Source of the DNA: Bacteroidales bacterium
GTDB lineage: Bacteria; Bacteroidota; Bacteroidia; Bacteroidales; P3
Length of the DNA: 59,431 nt
Reading direction: 5' to 3'
NCBI GenBank assembly: GCA_031260565.1
Contig: JAISLH010000019.1
Span: 1-59,431, forward strand
A model generated the notes under the pieces. The model saw only the letters and a program-made list of their open reading frames with translations. It was not told the DNA's origin and ran no database searches. The position numbers and the translations under genes are program-made. Positions 42,945 to 51,659 of this stretch are shown piece by piece; the stretch's first letter is position 1; each line of letters opens with the position of its first letter.

Positions 42945-43358
42945 ATGAAGAAACTTTTATTCCTATCAGTTGCCGCTCTATGTTGTATGTCTCATAGTTG
43001 CGTAGAAGAAAGGGAAGGGCATCATTTTATTACTGTCAAAAATAATGGTAATGACACTATTGTATGTGTAGAACGTTGGCAAGGTAGAATAGAACCTGAT
43101 GATACATTGTATCCATGTCATATAGGTGGATTAACTATATTACCAAATAATCAAAGAGAGTTTGAAGCTGGCGATGAAGTATGGGAGGAGGATTTTAAGA
43201 TAATTCCTTTTATTCAGTTTTTTATAATTAATGATAGTATTTACAAAAATATTCCTTGCGATACTATACGGAAATATAACATGATATTACACCACTATAA
43301 ATTAACATTAGAAGATTTGCAACGAATGAATTGGGTGGTGGATTATCCCCCTAAATAA
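42945..43358 (+). CDS. Putative lipoprotein, function unknown
   Basis: The ATG at 42945 follows the promoter; a longer frame from 42882 crosses it. The 137 residues start with KKLLFLSVAALCCMSHSC, a lipoprotein signal with Cys19 as the likely lipidated residue, then an acidic VEEREGHHF. The body has beta-type sequence (ITVKNNGNDTIVCVERWQGR) and ends with MNWVVDYPPK. No family recognised. Nine nt before a second lipoprotein gene, so they form an operon. Confidence 0.7.
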   Translation: MKKLLFLSVAALCCMSHSCVEEREGHHFITVKNNGNDTIVCVERWQGRIEPDDTLYPCHIGGLTILPNNQREFEAGDEVWEEDFKIIPFIQFFIINDSIYKNIPCDTIRKYNMILHHYKLTLEDLQRMNWVVDYPPK

Positions 43359-43366
43359 TTATAAAC

Positions 43367-43927
43367 ATGAGAAAGAATAATTTAATAAAAACGTTACTAC
43401 TTCTTTTTATACTTTTTTTGGGATATTCCTGTAAGTATAAATGCCCTGCATATGATTTATCGGATAGAACGATTATTTCATTTAGGCAAGGGGATACCAT
43501 AACCTATGTGTCAAACGCATTAGATACTATGAGGTTGGTAGTAAATGAGTTTTATGCAGAGCAAGAATCTATGTTTAAAGGTTTATACATGGACTACGAG
43601 TGTGAGCCACAAGCGTATTATATAGCAGGTGGAGACTCTTCAATGAACTTTTTTATAAAAGAACAGCATGATTGGGAAATTCAAGTATCTTTTGGGCAGG
43701 AGGTTAATTATACATTTCCATGGAGGGCGTCTTCAGTTATCGTAGAAAACGATATGAGTATGTTCTATGAAAATGGGAAGGAAATCAGAGGGCGAGTTTA
43801 TCAGTATGTTATGGAAGTCAAGGACAAGTCTAACAGAAGACGGATTGATAAATTTATCAAAGTGGGCTACTATGGTATTTTAGAATTTCATGACAAGGAA
43901 ACTAATCTAACATGGGTGCAATTATAG
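43367..43927 (+). CDS. Putative lipoprotein, function unknown
   Basis: 186 residues. Signal NLIKTLLLLFILFLGYSC with a lipobox LGYSC (Cys22), followed by KYKCPAYDL. Acidic, beta-rich, containing two additional cysteines (C26, C78 region). No named domain recognised. Downstream of a lipoprotein of similar size; they may form a small surface-exposed or periplasmic pair. Confidence 0.7.
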   Translation: MRKNNLIKTLLLLFILFLGYSCKYKCPAYDLSDRTIISFRQGDTITYVSNALDTMRLVVNEFYAEQESMFKGLYMDYECEPQAYYIAGGDSSMNFFIKEQHDWEIQVSFGQEVNYTFPWRASSVIVENDMSMFYENGKEIRGRVYQYVMEVKDKSNRRRIDKFIKVGYYGILEFHDKETNLTWVQL

Positions 43928-44309
43928 TGTGTCTGATGGGCGGTGTCTTTAATTCTTTTTCAATACAAGATTGGTTTCAAAAATTGGCATAATAGTTATA
44001 TTTTTGTTCTGTTTAATTTATGTAAATACTCATCAAAAAATCTTTTGCCAAAATTAAAGTTGGTAATAGTGTTTTGAAGAACCTTATTGTGAGGTAAATT
44101 ATTCTTAAATATCTTAATGAATATTTTGATAGCTTTCATAGAAAAGATTGTTGGAAGTCTTCTACTTTGAGTCCTTTTTGCTGTGTTTTTGCACATTGAG
44201 CATAAGCACATTAGTTTGAAATACGAGTATTTTTTTTCTTATTTATAAAATGTGCAATAAGTAGAATAAAAAAAAGTTGTATCTTTGCACCCTAAAAATT
44301 GGTAAAACT
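43928..44309. other. 380-bp gap before fabG
   Basis: No gene supported. It contains ATACTCATCAAAA at 44026-44038 (the shared block), followed by TTTGCCAAAATTAAAGT (44044-44060), which resembles the edge of array H, as if a decayed composite element stood here. A minus-strand frame of 71 codons crosses this but has no promoter or similarity. The fabG promoter closes the gap. Confidence 0.5.
44280..44287 (+). promoter_or_regulatory. -7 box of the fabG gene
   Basis: TATCTTTG followed by CACCC. It fixes the start at 44310, 22 nt downstream. No clear -33 box. Confidence 0.72.
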
Positions 44310-45056
44310 ATGGATTTATTGAAAGGTAAGGTGGCTATCATAACGGGTGCTTCAAGGGGCATTGGAAAGGCTATAGCTATAGAATTTGCAAAACAAGGCT
44401 GCAATATTGCCTTCTCAGATGTTCGCAGAGATGAGAATATGGAGCAATGCGAAAAAGAACTAAGGGCATTAGGCGTTAAAGCTGCTGGGTATCCTTCAAA
44501 TGCTGCTTCTTTTGAGGAAAGCGAAAAGCTGATAGAAGATGTGGTTAATGAGTTCGGAAGGATAGATTGCTTGGTCAATAACGCAGGAATAACACGTGAT
44601 AACTTGCTTATGAGAATGAGTGAGCAGGATTGGGATTTGGTTATTAACATTAACTTAAAATCTGTGTTCAACCTAACGCATGCTTGTCAAAAAATAATGC
44701 TAAAACAACGCAGTGGCTCTATAATAAATATGAGTAGTGTCGTTGGGGTTAGTGGCAATGCAGGGCAGGCAAACTATTCTGCTTCAAAGGCAGGCATTAT
44801 TGGCTTTACCAAAAGTATAGCTCAGGAATTAGGTTCAAGAAATATACGAGCAAATGCTGTAGCTCCGGGCTTTATCATTACCGATATGACAGCTCAACTT
44901 TCGGAAGAAGTTCGTAAGGAATGGGAAAAGAAAATTCCTTTAAGACGTGGCGGCTCTACGGAAGAAGTAGCGAAGGTTTGTGTTTTCTTGGCTTCCGATA
45001 TGAGTTCTTACGTCAGCGGACAGGTTTTGAATGTTTGCGGGGCAATGAACTGCTAA
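44310..45056 (+). CDS. fabG: 3-oxoacyl-ACP reductase-type SDR
   Basis: Classical SDR of 248 residues. TGASRGIGKAIA for NADP binding, NNAGITRD, the catalytic serine in INMSSVVG and YSASKAG (YxxxK), and VAPGFIITDMT. The start at 44310 is set by the -7 box. It would reduce 3-oxoacyl-ACP in fatty-acid synthesis. Alone here, without fabD/fabF/acpP, so a related keto-reductase role is possible. The gene that follows begins 25 nt later. Confidence 0.85.
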   Translation: MDLLKGKVAIITGASRGIGKAIAIEFAKQGCNIAFSDVRRDENMEQCEKELRALGVKAAGYPSNAASFEESEKLIEDVVNEFGRIDCLVNNAGITRDNLLMRMSEQDWDLVININLKSVFNLTHACQKIMLKQRSGSIINMSSVVGVSGNAGQANYSASKAGIIGFTKSIAQELGSRNIRANAVAPGFIITDMTAQLSEEVRKEWEKKIPLRRGGSTEEVAKVCVFLASDMSSYVSGQVLNVCGAMNC

Positions 45057-45081
45057 TAATATAAAATAAATAAATAAAACA

Positions 45082-46284
45082 ATGAAACATTTTGACCCGG
45101 CAGCTGCAATAAATGCTGCTCAACACACATCAGCAGAAAGAGGTATCAACCCTTCAATAAATGATTCTGCAACATTCACATTTGAACACGGACAAACGAT
45201 GACCGATACTTTTCATGGAGAAACGGAAGGTCTTTATTTGTATTCTCGCAACTGGAATCCTTCGGCAACATCTCTTTGCAGGGCTTTAGCTGCAATGGAA
45301 GGCACGGAGGCAGCATGGTGTACCGGCAGCGGTATGGCTGCTATCACTTGTGCGTTGTTACAATGCTTACAAAAGGGAGACCATTGCGTTGCTTCTATGA
45401 CGGTTTATGGGGGAACATTTGCTTTCCTTGATAACTACTGCAAGCGATTGGGTATTGAGGTTACTTTTGTTGATTCTACAAATTTTGCAGAAGTTCAAGC
45501 AGCATGTAAGCCGAATACAAAAGTTATTTATACAGAGACGATGTCAAACCCTCTTTTGCGCATCTCAAATATTCCTAAGCTAAGAGAGGTTGCAGACAAG
45601 GCAGGGGCAAAGCTAATTGTTGATAACACTTTCACGCCAATGATATTTTCTCCTTATAAATTAGGAGCACATATTGTTGTCTATTCAATGACAAAGTTTA
45701 TCAATGGGAAGAACGATTGTGTTGCCGGTGCTATCTGTGCAGACAATGATTTTGTTAATTCTTTGGTTGATGTGAATAGTGGAACGGCAATGCTGCTGGG
45801 ACCTGTCTTAGATAGCTATCGTGCTACATCTATCTTAAAGAATCTTTATACCCTCCATATACGAATGCAACAGCATAGTAAAAATGCTATGTATCTTGCA
45901 AAGCGTTTCAATGAGATAGGCATCAAGGCAAACTATCCAGGTCTTGAAGAGCATATTGACCACAATGTTATGAAGGAGCAGATGAATGAGAGCTTTGGTT
46001 ATGGTGGAATGATTGCCATTGACCTTATAACGGCAGAGAGAGCAAACGATCTTATGGAAAAGATGCAGGAAAAAGGTATAGGCTTTTTGGCTGTAAGTCT
46101 TGGATACTTCCGTACGTTGTTTTCTTGCTCAGGGAAATCTACTTCATCAGAAGTACCTGATGATATACAGCAAAAAATGGGTATGTCAGAAGGCTTGGTG
46201 CGTTATTCAGTAGGCTTGGATAATGACATTGAACATACGTTTAGCTTGATAGAAGATTGTCTAAAAGAATTGAAGTATATTTAA
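45082..46284 (+). CDS. Cys/Met-metabolism PLP-dependent enzyme, methionine gamma-lyase-like
   Basis: 400 residues. LYSRNWNPSATSLCRALAAMEGTEAA, the phosphate loop in CTGSGMAAI, the PLP aspartate in VDNTFTP and lysine in YSMTKFINGKND. Fold type I of the cystathionine gamma-synthase/lyase family; the block FSCSGKSTSSEVP near 345 and the absence of an O-succinylhomoserine-type region favour a lyase such as methionine gamma-lyase. Exact activity not decidable by reading. Confidence 0.8.
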   Translation: MKHFDPAAAINAAQHTSAERGINPSINDSATFTFEHGQTMTDTFHGETEGLYLYSRNWNPSATSLCRALAAMEGTEAAWCTGSGMAAITCALLQCLQKGDHCVASMTVYGGTFAFLDNYCKRLGIEVTFVDSTNFAEVQAACKPNTKVIYTETMSNPLLRISNIPKLREVADKAGAKLIVDNTFTPMIFSPYKLGAHIVVYSMTKFINGKNDCVAGAICADNDFVNSLVDVNSGTAMLLGPVLDSYRATSILKNLYTLHIRMQQHSKNAMYLAKRFNEIGIKANYPGLEEHIDHNVMKEQMNESFGYGGMIAIDLITAERANDLMEKMQEKGIGFLAVSLGYFRTLFSCSGKSTSSEVPDDIQQKMGMSEGLVRYSVGLDNDIEHTFSLIEDCLKELKYI

Positions 46285-46315
46285 TTGAGTAGCCACCAAA
46301 AAGATAAAAGACAGA

Positions 46316-47155
46316 ATGATACTCATAGCTGATAGTGGTGCGACAAAAGCAGATTGGTGCTTGGTGAATGATAAGCAAAATAAAAAGTACTTTTCTTCAC
46401 GAGGTATGAATCCTTATAATATCACTGTTGAAAATATGAAGACAGAGATAGAGACGGAGGTTTTGCCACATATTGATGCTAAGCGAGTAGATAGTCTTCT
46501 TTTTTATGGTTCTGGTTGCGGTGCAGAAAGCAAAAAAAGGGAAATGCAAGAGGTTTTTGAAACTTATTTTCCAACCGCACAAATAGAGATTGAGCACGAT
46601 TTATTGGGGGCTGCAAGAGCTACTTGCGGAAGAAGAAAAGGCATTTGTGCTATTTTGGGTACTGGGTCTAATTCTTGTCTTTATGATGGAGAAAATATTG
46701 TTGAAAATGTTCCTGCTTTGGGTTATGTGCTTTGTGATGAAGGAGCAGGAACAAACATAGGCAAGTTGCTTTTGAAAAACTATCTTCGTGGGTTAATGCC
46801 AAAGGAGGTAACCACTAAGTTTGCACAACAATATCCAGGAGACGAGTCAGACTTTCTCAATAGACTATACAAAGGAGAAATACCTAACTATTATTTGGCT
46901 TCTTTTGCAAAGTTTGCTATGGATAACCAAGATAATGCTTACTTAAAGAGAATAATCGTTGAGGCGTTTGAGAGTTTTTTAGAAAATCAAATAACAAAAT
47001 ATTCTGATTACGATAAAATACTTGTTAATGTTGTAGGGTCAATAGGCTTTTTAGCAAGAGAAATTTTTAAAGAAGTTGCTAATAATTATGATGTTAAAGT
47101 AGGACGAGTAATACAATCTCCACTGGAAGAGTTGGTAAATTATCATTTGGAATAG
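46316..47155 (+). CDS. BadF/BadG/BcrA-type ATPase domain protein, N-acetylglucosamine kinase-like
   Basis: 279 residues of the ASKHA fold. ADSGATKADWCLV at the N-terminus is the phosphate-1 loop (DSGATK), ILGTGSNSCLYD the phosphate-2 loop and GYVLCDEGAGTNIGKLLL a further family mark. In Bacteroidetes this group is annotated as N-acetylglucosamine kinase. 31 nt after the preceding gene, probably the same operon. It could serve amino-sugar salvage. Confidence 0.82.
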   Translation: MILIADSGATKADWCLVNDKQNKKYFSSRGMNPYNITVENMKTEIETEVLPHIDAKRVDSLLFYGSGCGAESKKREMQEVFETYFPTAQIEIEHDLLGAARATCGRRKGICAILGTGSNSCLYDGENIVENVPALGYVLCDEGAGTNIGKLLLKNYLRGLMPKEVTTKFAQQYPGDESDFLNRLYKGEIPNYYLASFAKFAMDNQDNAYLKRIIVEAFESFLENQITKYSDYDKILVNVVGSIGFLAREIFKEVANNYDVKVGRVIQSPLEELVNYHLE

Positions 47156-47220
47156 ATAGGGAGAAAGAGCAATAAAATCAAAAAAATAAGCATTATTATT
47201 GATTACTAACAATTTTTATG

Positions 47221-47228
47221 TACTTTTG
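47221..47228 (+). promoter_or_regulatory. -7 box of purA
   Basis: TACTTTTG followed by CTGTT; leader about 45 nt. No good -33 box. Confidence 0.65.
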
Positions 47229-47280
47229 CTGTTATTTTAATAGACAAAAATACAACTAAAAAATAACTAAAAAAAAGAAA

Positions 47281-48582
47281 ATGAGTAAAGTAGATGTACT
47301 GCTCGGATTGCAGTGGGGAGATGAAGGAAAGGGTAAAATAGTTGATGTTTTAACCCCTAACTATGATATTATTGCCCGTTTTCAAGGCGGACCTAACGCT
47401 GGACATACAATAGAATTTGACGGCATTAAACACATATTACATATCATTCCTTCGGGTATATTCCATAAAGATAAAGACAACTTGATAGGTAATGGTGTCC
47501 TGATAGAACCTGTTATTTTCAAACAAGAAATAGAGAGTTTGGCAGACAAAGGTGTTGATGCTACCATAAATCTTGTGATTTCAAAAAAGGCTCACCTGAT
47601 TTTACCTTCACATCGTTTAATGGATGCTGCCAACGAAGCATACAAAGGAAATCAGAAGATAGGTTCTACTCTAAAAGGAATAGGTCCTGCTTACACTGAC
47701 AAGGTGGCAAGAACATCAATGAGAGTAGGCGATATTCTCACAAACGAATATACCGACATATACAACAAACTTAAAGAAAGCCACATTAGGTATATTAAAT
47801 CATTAGGCTTTGATGTTGATAGCTTCAAAATAGACAACATTACCTACGAGCAATATGAGCAGAGATGGTTTGAATCTCTGGAAACATTGAAGAAGTTTAA
47901 CATCATAGATAGCGAGTATTATATCAATGAGGCACTAAGCAGTGGCAAGAAAGTGTTGGCGGAAGGTGCTCAAGGCTCAATGCTTGATATTGATTTTGGC
48001 TCTTACCCTTTTGTAACTTCATCAAGCACTATCACCGCAGGAGTTTGCATAGGTTTAGGAGTAGCACCTTCAAAAATAGGTAATGTTTATGGTATCTGTA
48101 AGGCATATTGTACAAGAGTAGGTAGTGGTCCTTTTCCAACAGAATTATTTGACAAAGACGGCGAAACACTGAGAGAAAATGGCAGGGAGTATGGTTCAAC
48201 CACAGGTCGCCCTCGTCGTTGTGGCTGGATAGATTTGCCGGCGTTAAAGTATAGTTGTATGCTCAACGGAGTAACACATTTGGTGATAATGAAGATTGAT
48301 GTACTGAATGACTTTGACACAATAAAGATGTGTGATAAATACGAAATAAAGGGCAAGGAAACAGAGAAATTTCCTTATGATGTAGTGTCAGCCGAAATCA
48401 CTCCTGTATATTCTTCCTATCAAGGATGGAAACAAGATATTGCCAATGCAAAAGATTATGACCAACTTCCGGAACAAATGAAGCAATATCTCGCTGCTTT
48501 GGAAAAGAAAGTAGGAATCAATGTTGCCGTTATATCAACAAGCCCTAATAGAAAAGACACAATATATAAAGAAATTATTTAG
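47281..48582 (+). CDS. purA: Adenylosuccinate synthetase
   Basis: 433 residues. Condenses IMP and aspartate with GTP to adenylosuccinate, the first committed step to AMP. QWGDEGKGK (11-19) is the GTP-binding loop with catalytic Asp14; RFQGGPNAGHTI holds His42; GSTLKGIGPAYTDKVAR, AEGAQGSMLDIDFGSYPFVTSS and TGRPRRCGWID follow. Intact. Preceded by its own -7 box. Confidence 0.97.
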   Translation: MSKVDVLLGLQWGDEGKGKIVDVLTPNYDIIARFQGGPNAGHTIEFDGIKHILHIIPSGIFHKDKDNLIGNGVLIEPVIFKQEIESLADKGVDATINLVISKKAHLILPSHRLMDAANEAYKGNQKIGSTLKGIGPAYTDKVARTSMRVGDILTNEYTDIYNKLKESHIRYIKSLGFDVDSFKIDNITYEQYEQRWFESLETLKKFNIIDSEYYINEALSSGKKVLAEGAQGSMLDIDFGSYPFVTSSSTITAGVCIGLGVAPSKIGNVYGICKAYCTRVGSGPFPTELFDKDGETLRENGREYGSTTGRPRRCGWIDLPALKYSCMLNGVTHLVIMKIDVLNDFDTIKMCDKYEIKGKETEKFPYDVVSAEITPVYSSYQGWKQDIANAKDYDQLPEQMKQYLAALEKKVGINVAVISTSPNRKDTIYKEII

Positions 48583-48594
48583 AAGATTTGAGAT

Positions 48595-49674
48595 ATGAAA
48601 AGAGTTGTTTTATCATTATTATTTTCGCTGCTTGTGCTTGGTGCGGCAGCACAACAGAAGTTAAGATTGTCAGACGTCCCGCAGGAGGTAAGGATGGGTT
48701 TGGAAAACACCTATTCGGATTACAAACTATCGGGTTGGTTTTTTGAGACTGGTCAATATGTTGCTGAAATCAGCATAGACAATCAGGTTGGACGCTGCTT
48801 CTTCACTGCGGCAGGTAACTGGCAATTTACCATTTTTAATGTTGCCGAAAGGGAACTACCTACTTTGGTTGCCAATTATTTTATCAACAATTATCCCGGT
48901 TATCGTATAAAAAAATCCGAATATGTTGAGGATTTCAGCGGTGATAATTACTATCGGTTGATCATTTCTATGAAAGGTGTTGGTCAAACGGAGTATGAGA
49001 TGATTTTTGACCCAAGAGGCAAGCTCACAAAGACTAATGCCCCTGACCCTGCCTACGTCAAGAAGGATTATATCGCAAGACTTAACCCTGAAGAAATAGA
49101 ACGCCGTCAGAAAAAATTGGCAGAAAGAGAAGGAAGTCTCAATGGATATGGTTTGGAGATAGAAGGCAACAACGGTGAGAAGAAAAAGTCAGAGAAGGTA
49201 GAGATTGAAACCCCTAAGGCATTGGAAACAGCCAAAATTCCTGACGAAGTAACCAAAGCTTTTGAAAAGAAATATCCACGTATTGAGGTTGGAGAGTGGC
49301 AGAACGACAAAGGAAACTATCGTGCCTTTTTCCAAAACCGACAGGGCGTTGAAGTGGAGGCGTTATACACACCAGAAGGAATGCTGATGAGCACAACGAC
49401 TATGGTAGATGCCGGTCGCTATCCGCGAATGATTATGAAAGACCTTGAGGAACGTTATCCCAAAGCTAAAATTGAAATAATACAAAAGGTAGATTTTGAT
49501 TTGAAATATCGCAAAACAGTTACCGATAAGCCATTAGAGCAATATTTTTATGTAGAATTAAGCGAAAAGATAAAAGGAAAGAGCGATAAAAAATACATAA
49601 AGCTGACTTACGACAAATCTTTCAAATATCAAGGTTTGGCAGGCTCAACAGACGAATACGAAGAGGACTTATAA
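48595..49674 (+). CDS. Periplasmic PepSY-like (DUF2874) repeat protein
   Basis: 359 residues, signal peptide KRVVLSLLFSLLVLGAAAQQ. Two or more PepSY-like modules follow: PQEVRMGLENTYSDYKLSGWF, LPTLVANYFINNYPGYRIKKSEY, PDEVTKAFEKKYPRIEVGEWQ, PRMIMKDLEERYPKAKIEII, each a helix with YPxxxI then a strand with a KxxYE-type part. A charged linker at about 165-205 is rich in E and K. Twelve nt after purA, so perhaps co-transcribed. Likely a secreted small-domain protein of unknown role. Confidence 0.8.
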   Translation: MKRVVLSLLFSLLVLGAAAQQKLRLSDVPQEVRMGLENTYSDYKLSGWFFETGQYVAEISIDNQVGRCFFTAAGNWQFTIFNVAERELPTLVANYFINNYPGYRIKKSEYVEDFSGDNYYRLIISMKGVGQTEYEMIFDPRGKLTKTNAPDPAYVKKDYIARLNPEEIERRQKKLAEREGSLNGYGLEIEGNNGEKKKSEKVEIETPKALETAKIPDEVTKAFEKKYPRIEVGEWQNDKGNYRAFFQNRQGVEVEALYTPEGMLMSTTTMVDAGRYPRMIMKDLEERYPKAKIEIIQKVDFDLKYRKTVTDKPLEQYFYVELSEKIKGKSDKKYIKLTYDKSFKYQGLAGSTDEYEEDL

Positions 49675-49689
49675 CCAATCTATATCAAA

Positions 49690-49724
49690 AAATAGCCTTT
49701 CATAACAATGAAGGGCTTTTTTTG
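49690..49724 (+). terminator. Terminator after purA-PepSY-like genes
   Basis: Stem AGCCTTTCAT (49694-49703), loop AACA, ATGAAGGGCT (49708-49717) and a T-run. The first bases of the 3' end of the converging glycosylase gene fall within this hairpin. Confidence 0.8.
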
Positions 49725-50440
49725 TTTCTACTAATATCCTTTGCCTGCTTTACAACAGGCTTCTTTTCCATAGCCTTGCCCTTGCGAGCCTTAGCCTTCT
49801 GAGCCTCAGTCAAAGGAGCACAATCTTTCAATCCACAAGCACCGCCAGCAATCGCCCACAGATAAAGCGAAGCCACCGTAGCATAAGGCGAATACCTCCG
49901 TTTGTACTTCTGAAACAGCGTTTTATCAATCTTCCTGTGCCGATAAAGCATACGCAACCCGCGATGTATCGCCATATCTCCCCAACTGATGACGTTAGGA
50001 CGCTGCATAGAAAAAGTCATCAGCATTTCCGCCGTCCAGATACCAATACCGCTGAGGCTTGATAGTTGCTTACAAACTTCATCATCAGGTAATTGGTGAA
50101 GCAATTCAATGTTTAAATCCCCACATAATACCTTCTCCGCGATCTCTTTGATATAACCAGCTTTCCGCATTGACATTCCACATTGTTGAATTTGCTCTAC
50201 ATCTGCGGCGTTGATTGTTTGGGGCGTAACTTTTCCTAACTTGTTAAGCATTCTGTTCCAAATAGTTGCGGCAGCTTTTGATGAAATTTGCTGCGACACA
50301 ATGGAGCTGACCAAAGAGGCAAATAAGTCGGGAATGACAGGGCGTTTTATGTGTCCTATTTCCTCAATCGCTTTGCCCAAAGTAGCATCAACACGCTTCA
50401 AATGTGCTATTTCCGTCTCGCCATATTCAAATATTGCCAT
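49700..50440 (-). CDS. DNA-3-methyladenine glycosylase II, AlkA-type (HhH-GPD)
   Basis: 246 residues. It removes alkylated purines. Helix-hairpin-helix LSSLSGIGIWTAEMLMTF and the catalytic aspartate in SWGDMAIHRGLRMLY (D about 155) are present; SSIVSQQISSKAAATIWNRM is the start of the HhH-GPD domain. No iron-sulphur cluster loop at the C-terminus. The last residues (SRNKKSPSLL) are encoded by the hairpin terminator of the converging operon. Small size, lacking the AlkA N-terminal domain. Confidence 0.88.
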   Translation of the reverse strand: MAIFEYGETEIAHLKRVDATLGKAIEEIGHIKRPVIPDLFASLVSSIVSQQISSKAAATIWNRMLNKLGKVTPQTINAADVEQIQQCGMSMRKAGYIKEIAEKVLCGDLNIELLHQLPDDEVCKQLSSLSGIGIWTAEMLMTFSMQRPNVISWGDMAIHRGLRMLYRHRKIDKTLFQKYKRRYSPYATVASLYLWAIAGGACGLKDCAPLTEAQKAKARKGKAMEKKPVVKQAKDISRNKKSPSLL

Positions 50441-50454
50441 ATTTTTTTCTTTTG

Positions 50455-50499
50455 ACAGGTCAATTCAACAAATTGACCCTGTATTATTTTGCAAAAATA
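50455..50499 (-). promoter_or_regulatory. -7 box and 5'-end inverted repeat of the glycosylase gene
   Basis: On the minus strand TATTTTTG (50499-50492) is the -7 box. Just downstream an inverted repeat, ACAGGGTCAATT (50482-50471), loop, then AATTGACCTGT (50465-50455), would be at the very 5' end of the mRNA, 15 nt before the ATG. It may be a leader hairpin or an operator. Confidence 0.6.
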
Positions 50500-50525
50500 C
50501 ATATAAATTCTCATTCACTTTCGCC

Positions 50526-50758
50526 AAACGCCACTTTAACTTCAGCAAACGCCGTTTTATTTTACCGAAACGCCACTTTAATTTTGTTTGACGTACATCT
50601 AATTTTCGTTTGATGTACATCTAATTTTCATTTGATGTACATCAAACCAAAATGAAACACTGTTTCAATAAATTTAAACGCCATTCTACTAACTTAAAGT
50701 GGCGTTTTGTCAAGTTGTAATAGCATTTGGGTAAAATGTAATAGTGGTTTATGAAAAT
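50526..50758. repeat. Intergenic array I, several cores in one array
   Basis: AAACGCC units at 50526, 50547 and 50568 (21 bp); then GTTTGAYGTACATC units at 50586, 50608 and ATTTGATGTACATC at 50630 (22 bp) with the palindromic core GATGTACATC; then AAACGCCATTC and AAGTGGCGTTTTG around 50675-50700; then GTAATAGCATTT and GTAATAGTGGTTT (21 bp each) near 50715-50745. It places cores of different arrays side by side between the glycosylase and the restriction-modification genes. Confidence 0.88.
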
Positions 50759-50808
50759 TAAATAAGGTTAGTGGAAAATGAATGTTGCTCGTGATTAGAT
50801 TATGTTTC

Positions 50809-50963
50809 AAGATACTTTAAGAGAAAAAACAACCTTAGCAGACTCTTAAAACATCTTAAACATAAAACAAAATACAATTAAATTATCATAGATGATGTAT
50901 TTTATATTAGAAAATTTTGTAATTTTGCGACCGTTAATTAGATACTTTCTCTTAAAGTATCTT
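50809..50963. promoter_or_regulatory. 18-bp inverted repeats around the restriction-modification promoter
   Basis: AAGATACTTTAAGAGAAA at 50809-50826 recurs as its exact reverse complement at 50946-50963. The second copy also forms a local hairpin, AGATACTTT ctctt AAAGTATCT (50940-50962), just before the endonuclease ATG. Between them lies the -7 box TAATTTTG (50920-50927). A binding site pair that controls restriction enzyme expression is a natural idea, but no controller gene is seen. Confidence 0.7.
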
Positions 50964-50978
50964 TAATCAAAAATAATA

Positions 50979-51659
50979 ATGACGATTGAAGAATTTATAA
51001 TAAGGTTTGGAAAAATAAAAGCATATGGTTTTATTAAAACAATGCGTAAAGGACCAACGGGAATAGGCTACACTTTGGAAACATTGTTAGGCATAAATGA
51101 AAACAATGATGCTCATCCTGATATTGAGGGAGCAGAATTAAAAGCACATAGAACAAATGTTAAAAGTCTAATTACTCTGTTCACATTTAATAATAAAGTA
51201 TGGAAAATGCCACCTTTGGAGGCAATAAAGAAATATGGAAGTTTTGACAAAGACGGCAGGAAAGGATTATATTACACAATGTCATTAAAGCCAAATAGTG
51301 CGGGTCTTTTCCTTGATGTTCAACAGACAGAAATTTCTGTTCGTCATATTTCAGGTGAAATTATTGCAGCTTGGCAATTAAAAACATTAGCAGAAAGGTT
51401 TATGCAGAAATTACCTTCTTTACTTTTTGTTTCTACATTTACCGAAGAACGGGGCGGAGTAGAGTATTTTCATTATTACAGGGCGCAACTTATGAAAGGG
51501 ACTTCTCCTGAATTATTGGCAGACCAGTTTTGGGCAGAAAATATATTGGTAGATTTGAGACTGCATGACAAGGGAACTATGGCAAGAAATCACGGAACAG
51601 GTTTTAGAACCTATGAGGATAAACTGCCATTATTGTTTAACAACATAAGAGATTTATAA
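50979..51659 (+). CDS. MvaI/BcnI-family type II restriction endonuclease
   Basis: 226 residues. MRKGPTGIGYTLETLLGI and HPDIEGAELKAHR (D48, E53, K55 of the PD-(D/E)xK site) are the signatures of this family, whose studied members cut CCWGG or CCSGG. LLADQFWAENILVDLRLHDK and HGTGFR near the end also fit. The stop shares one nt with the methylase start. The gene comes before its methylase, so expression control (see repeats) matters. Confidence 0.85.
   Translation: MTIEEFIIRFGKIKAYGFIKTMRKGPTGIGYTLETLLGINENNDAHPDIEGAELKAHRTNVKSLITLFTFNNKVWKMPPLEAIKKYGSFDKDGRKGLYYTMSLKPNSAGLFLDVQQTEISVRHISGEIIAAWQLKTLAERFMQKLPSLLFVSTFTEERGGVEYFHYYRAQLMKGTSPELLADQFWAENILVDLRLHDKGTMARNHGTGFRTYEDKLPLLFNNIRDL

Noticed and set aside
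43996-44211. 71-codon minus-strand frame before fabG
   Set aside because: No -7 box, no similarity to the 31-codon family beyond a loose C-terminal likeness.
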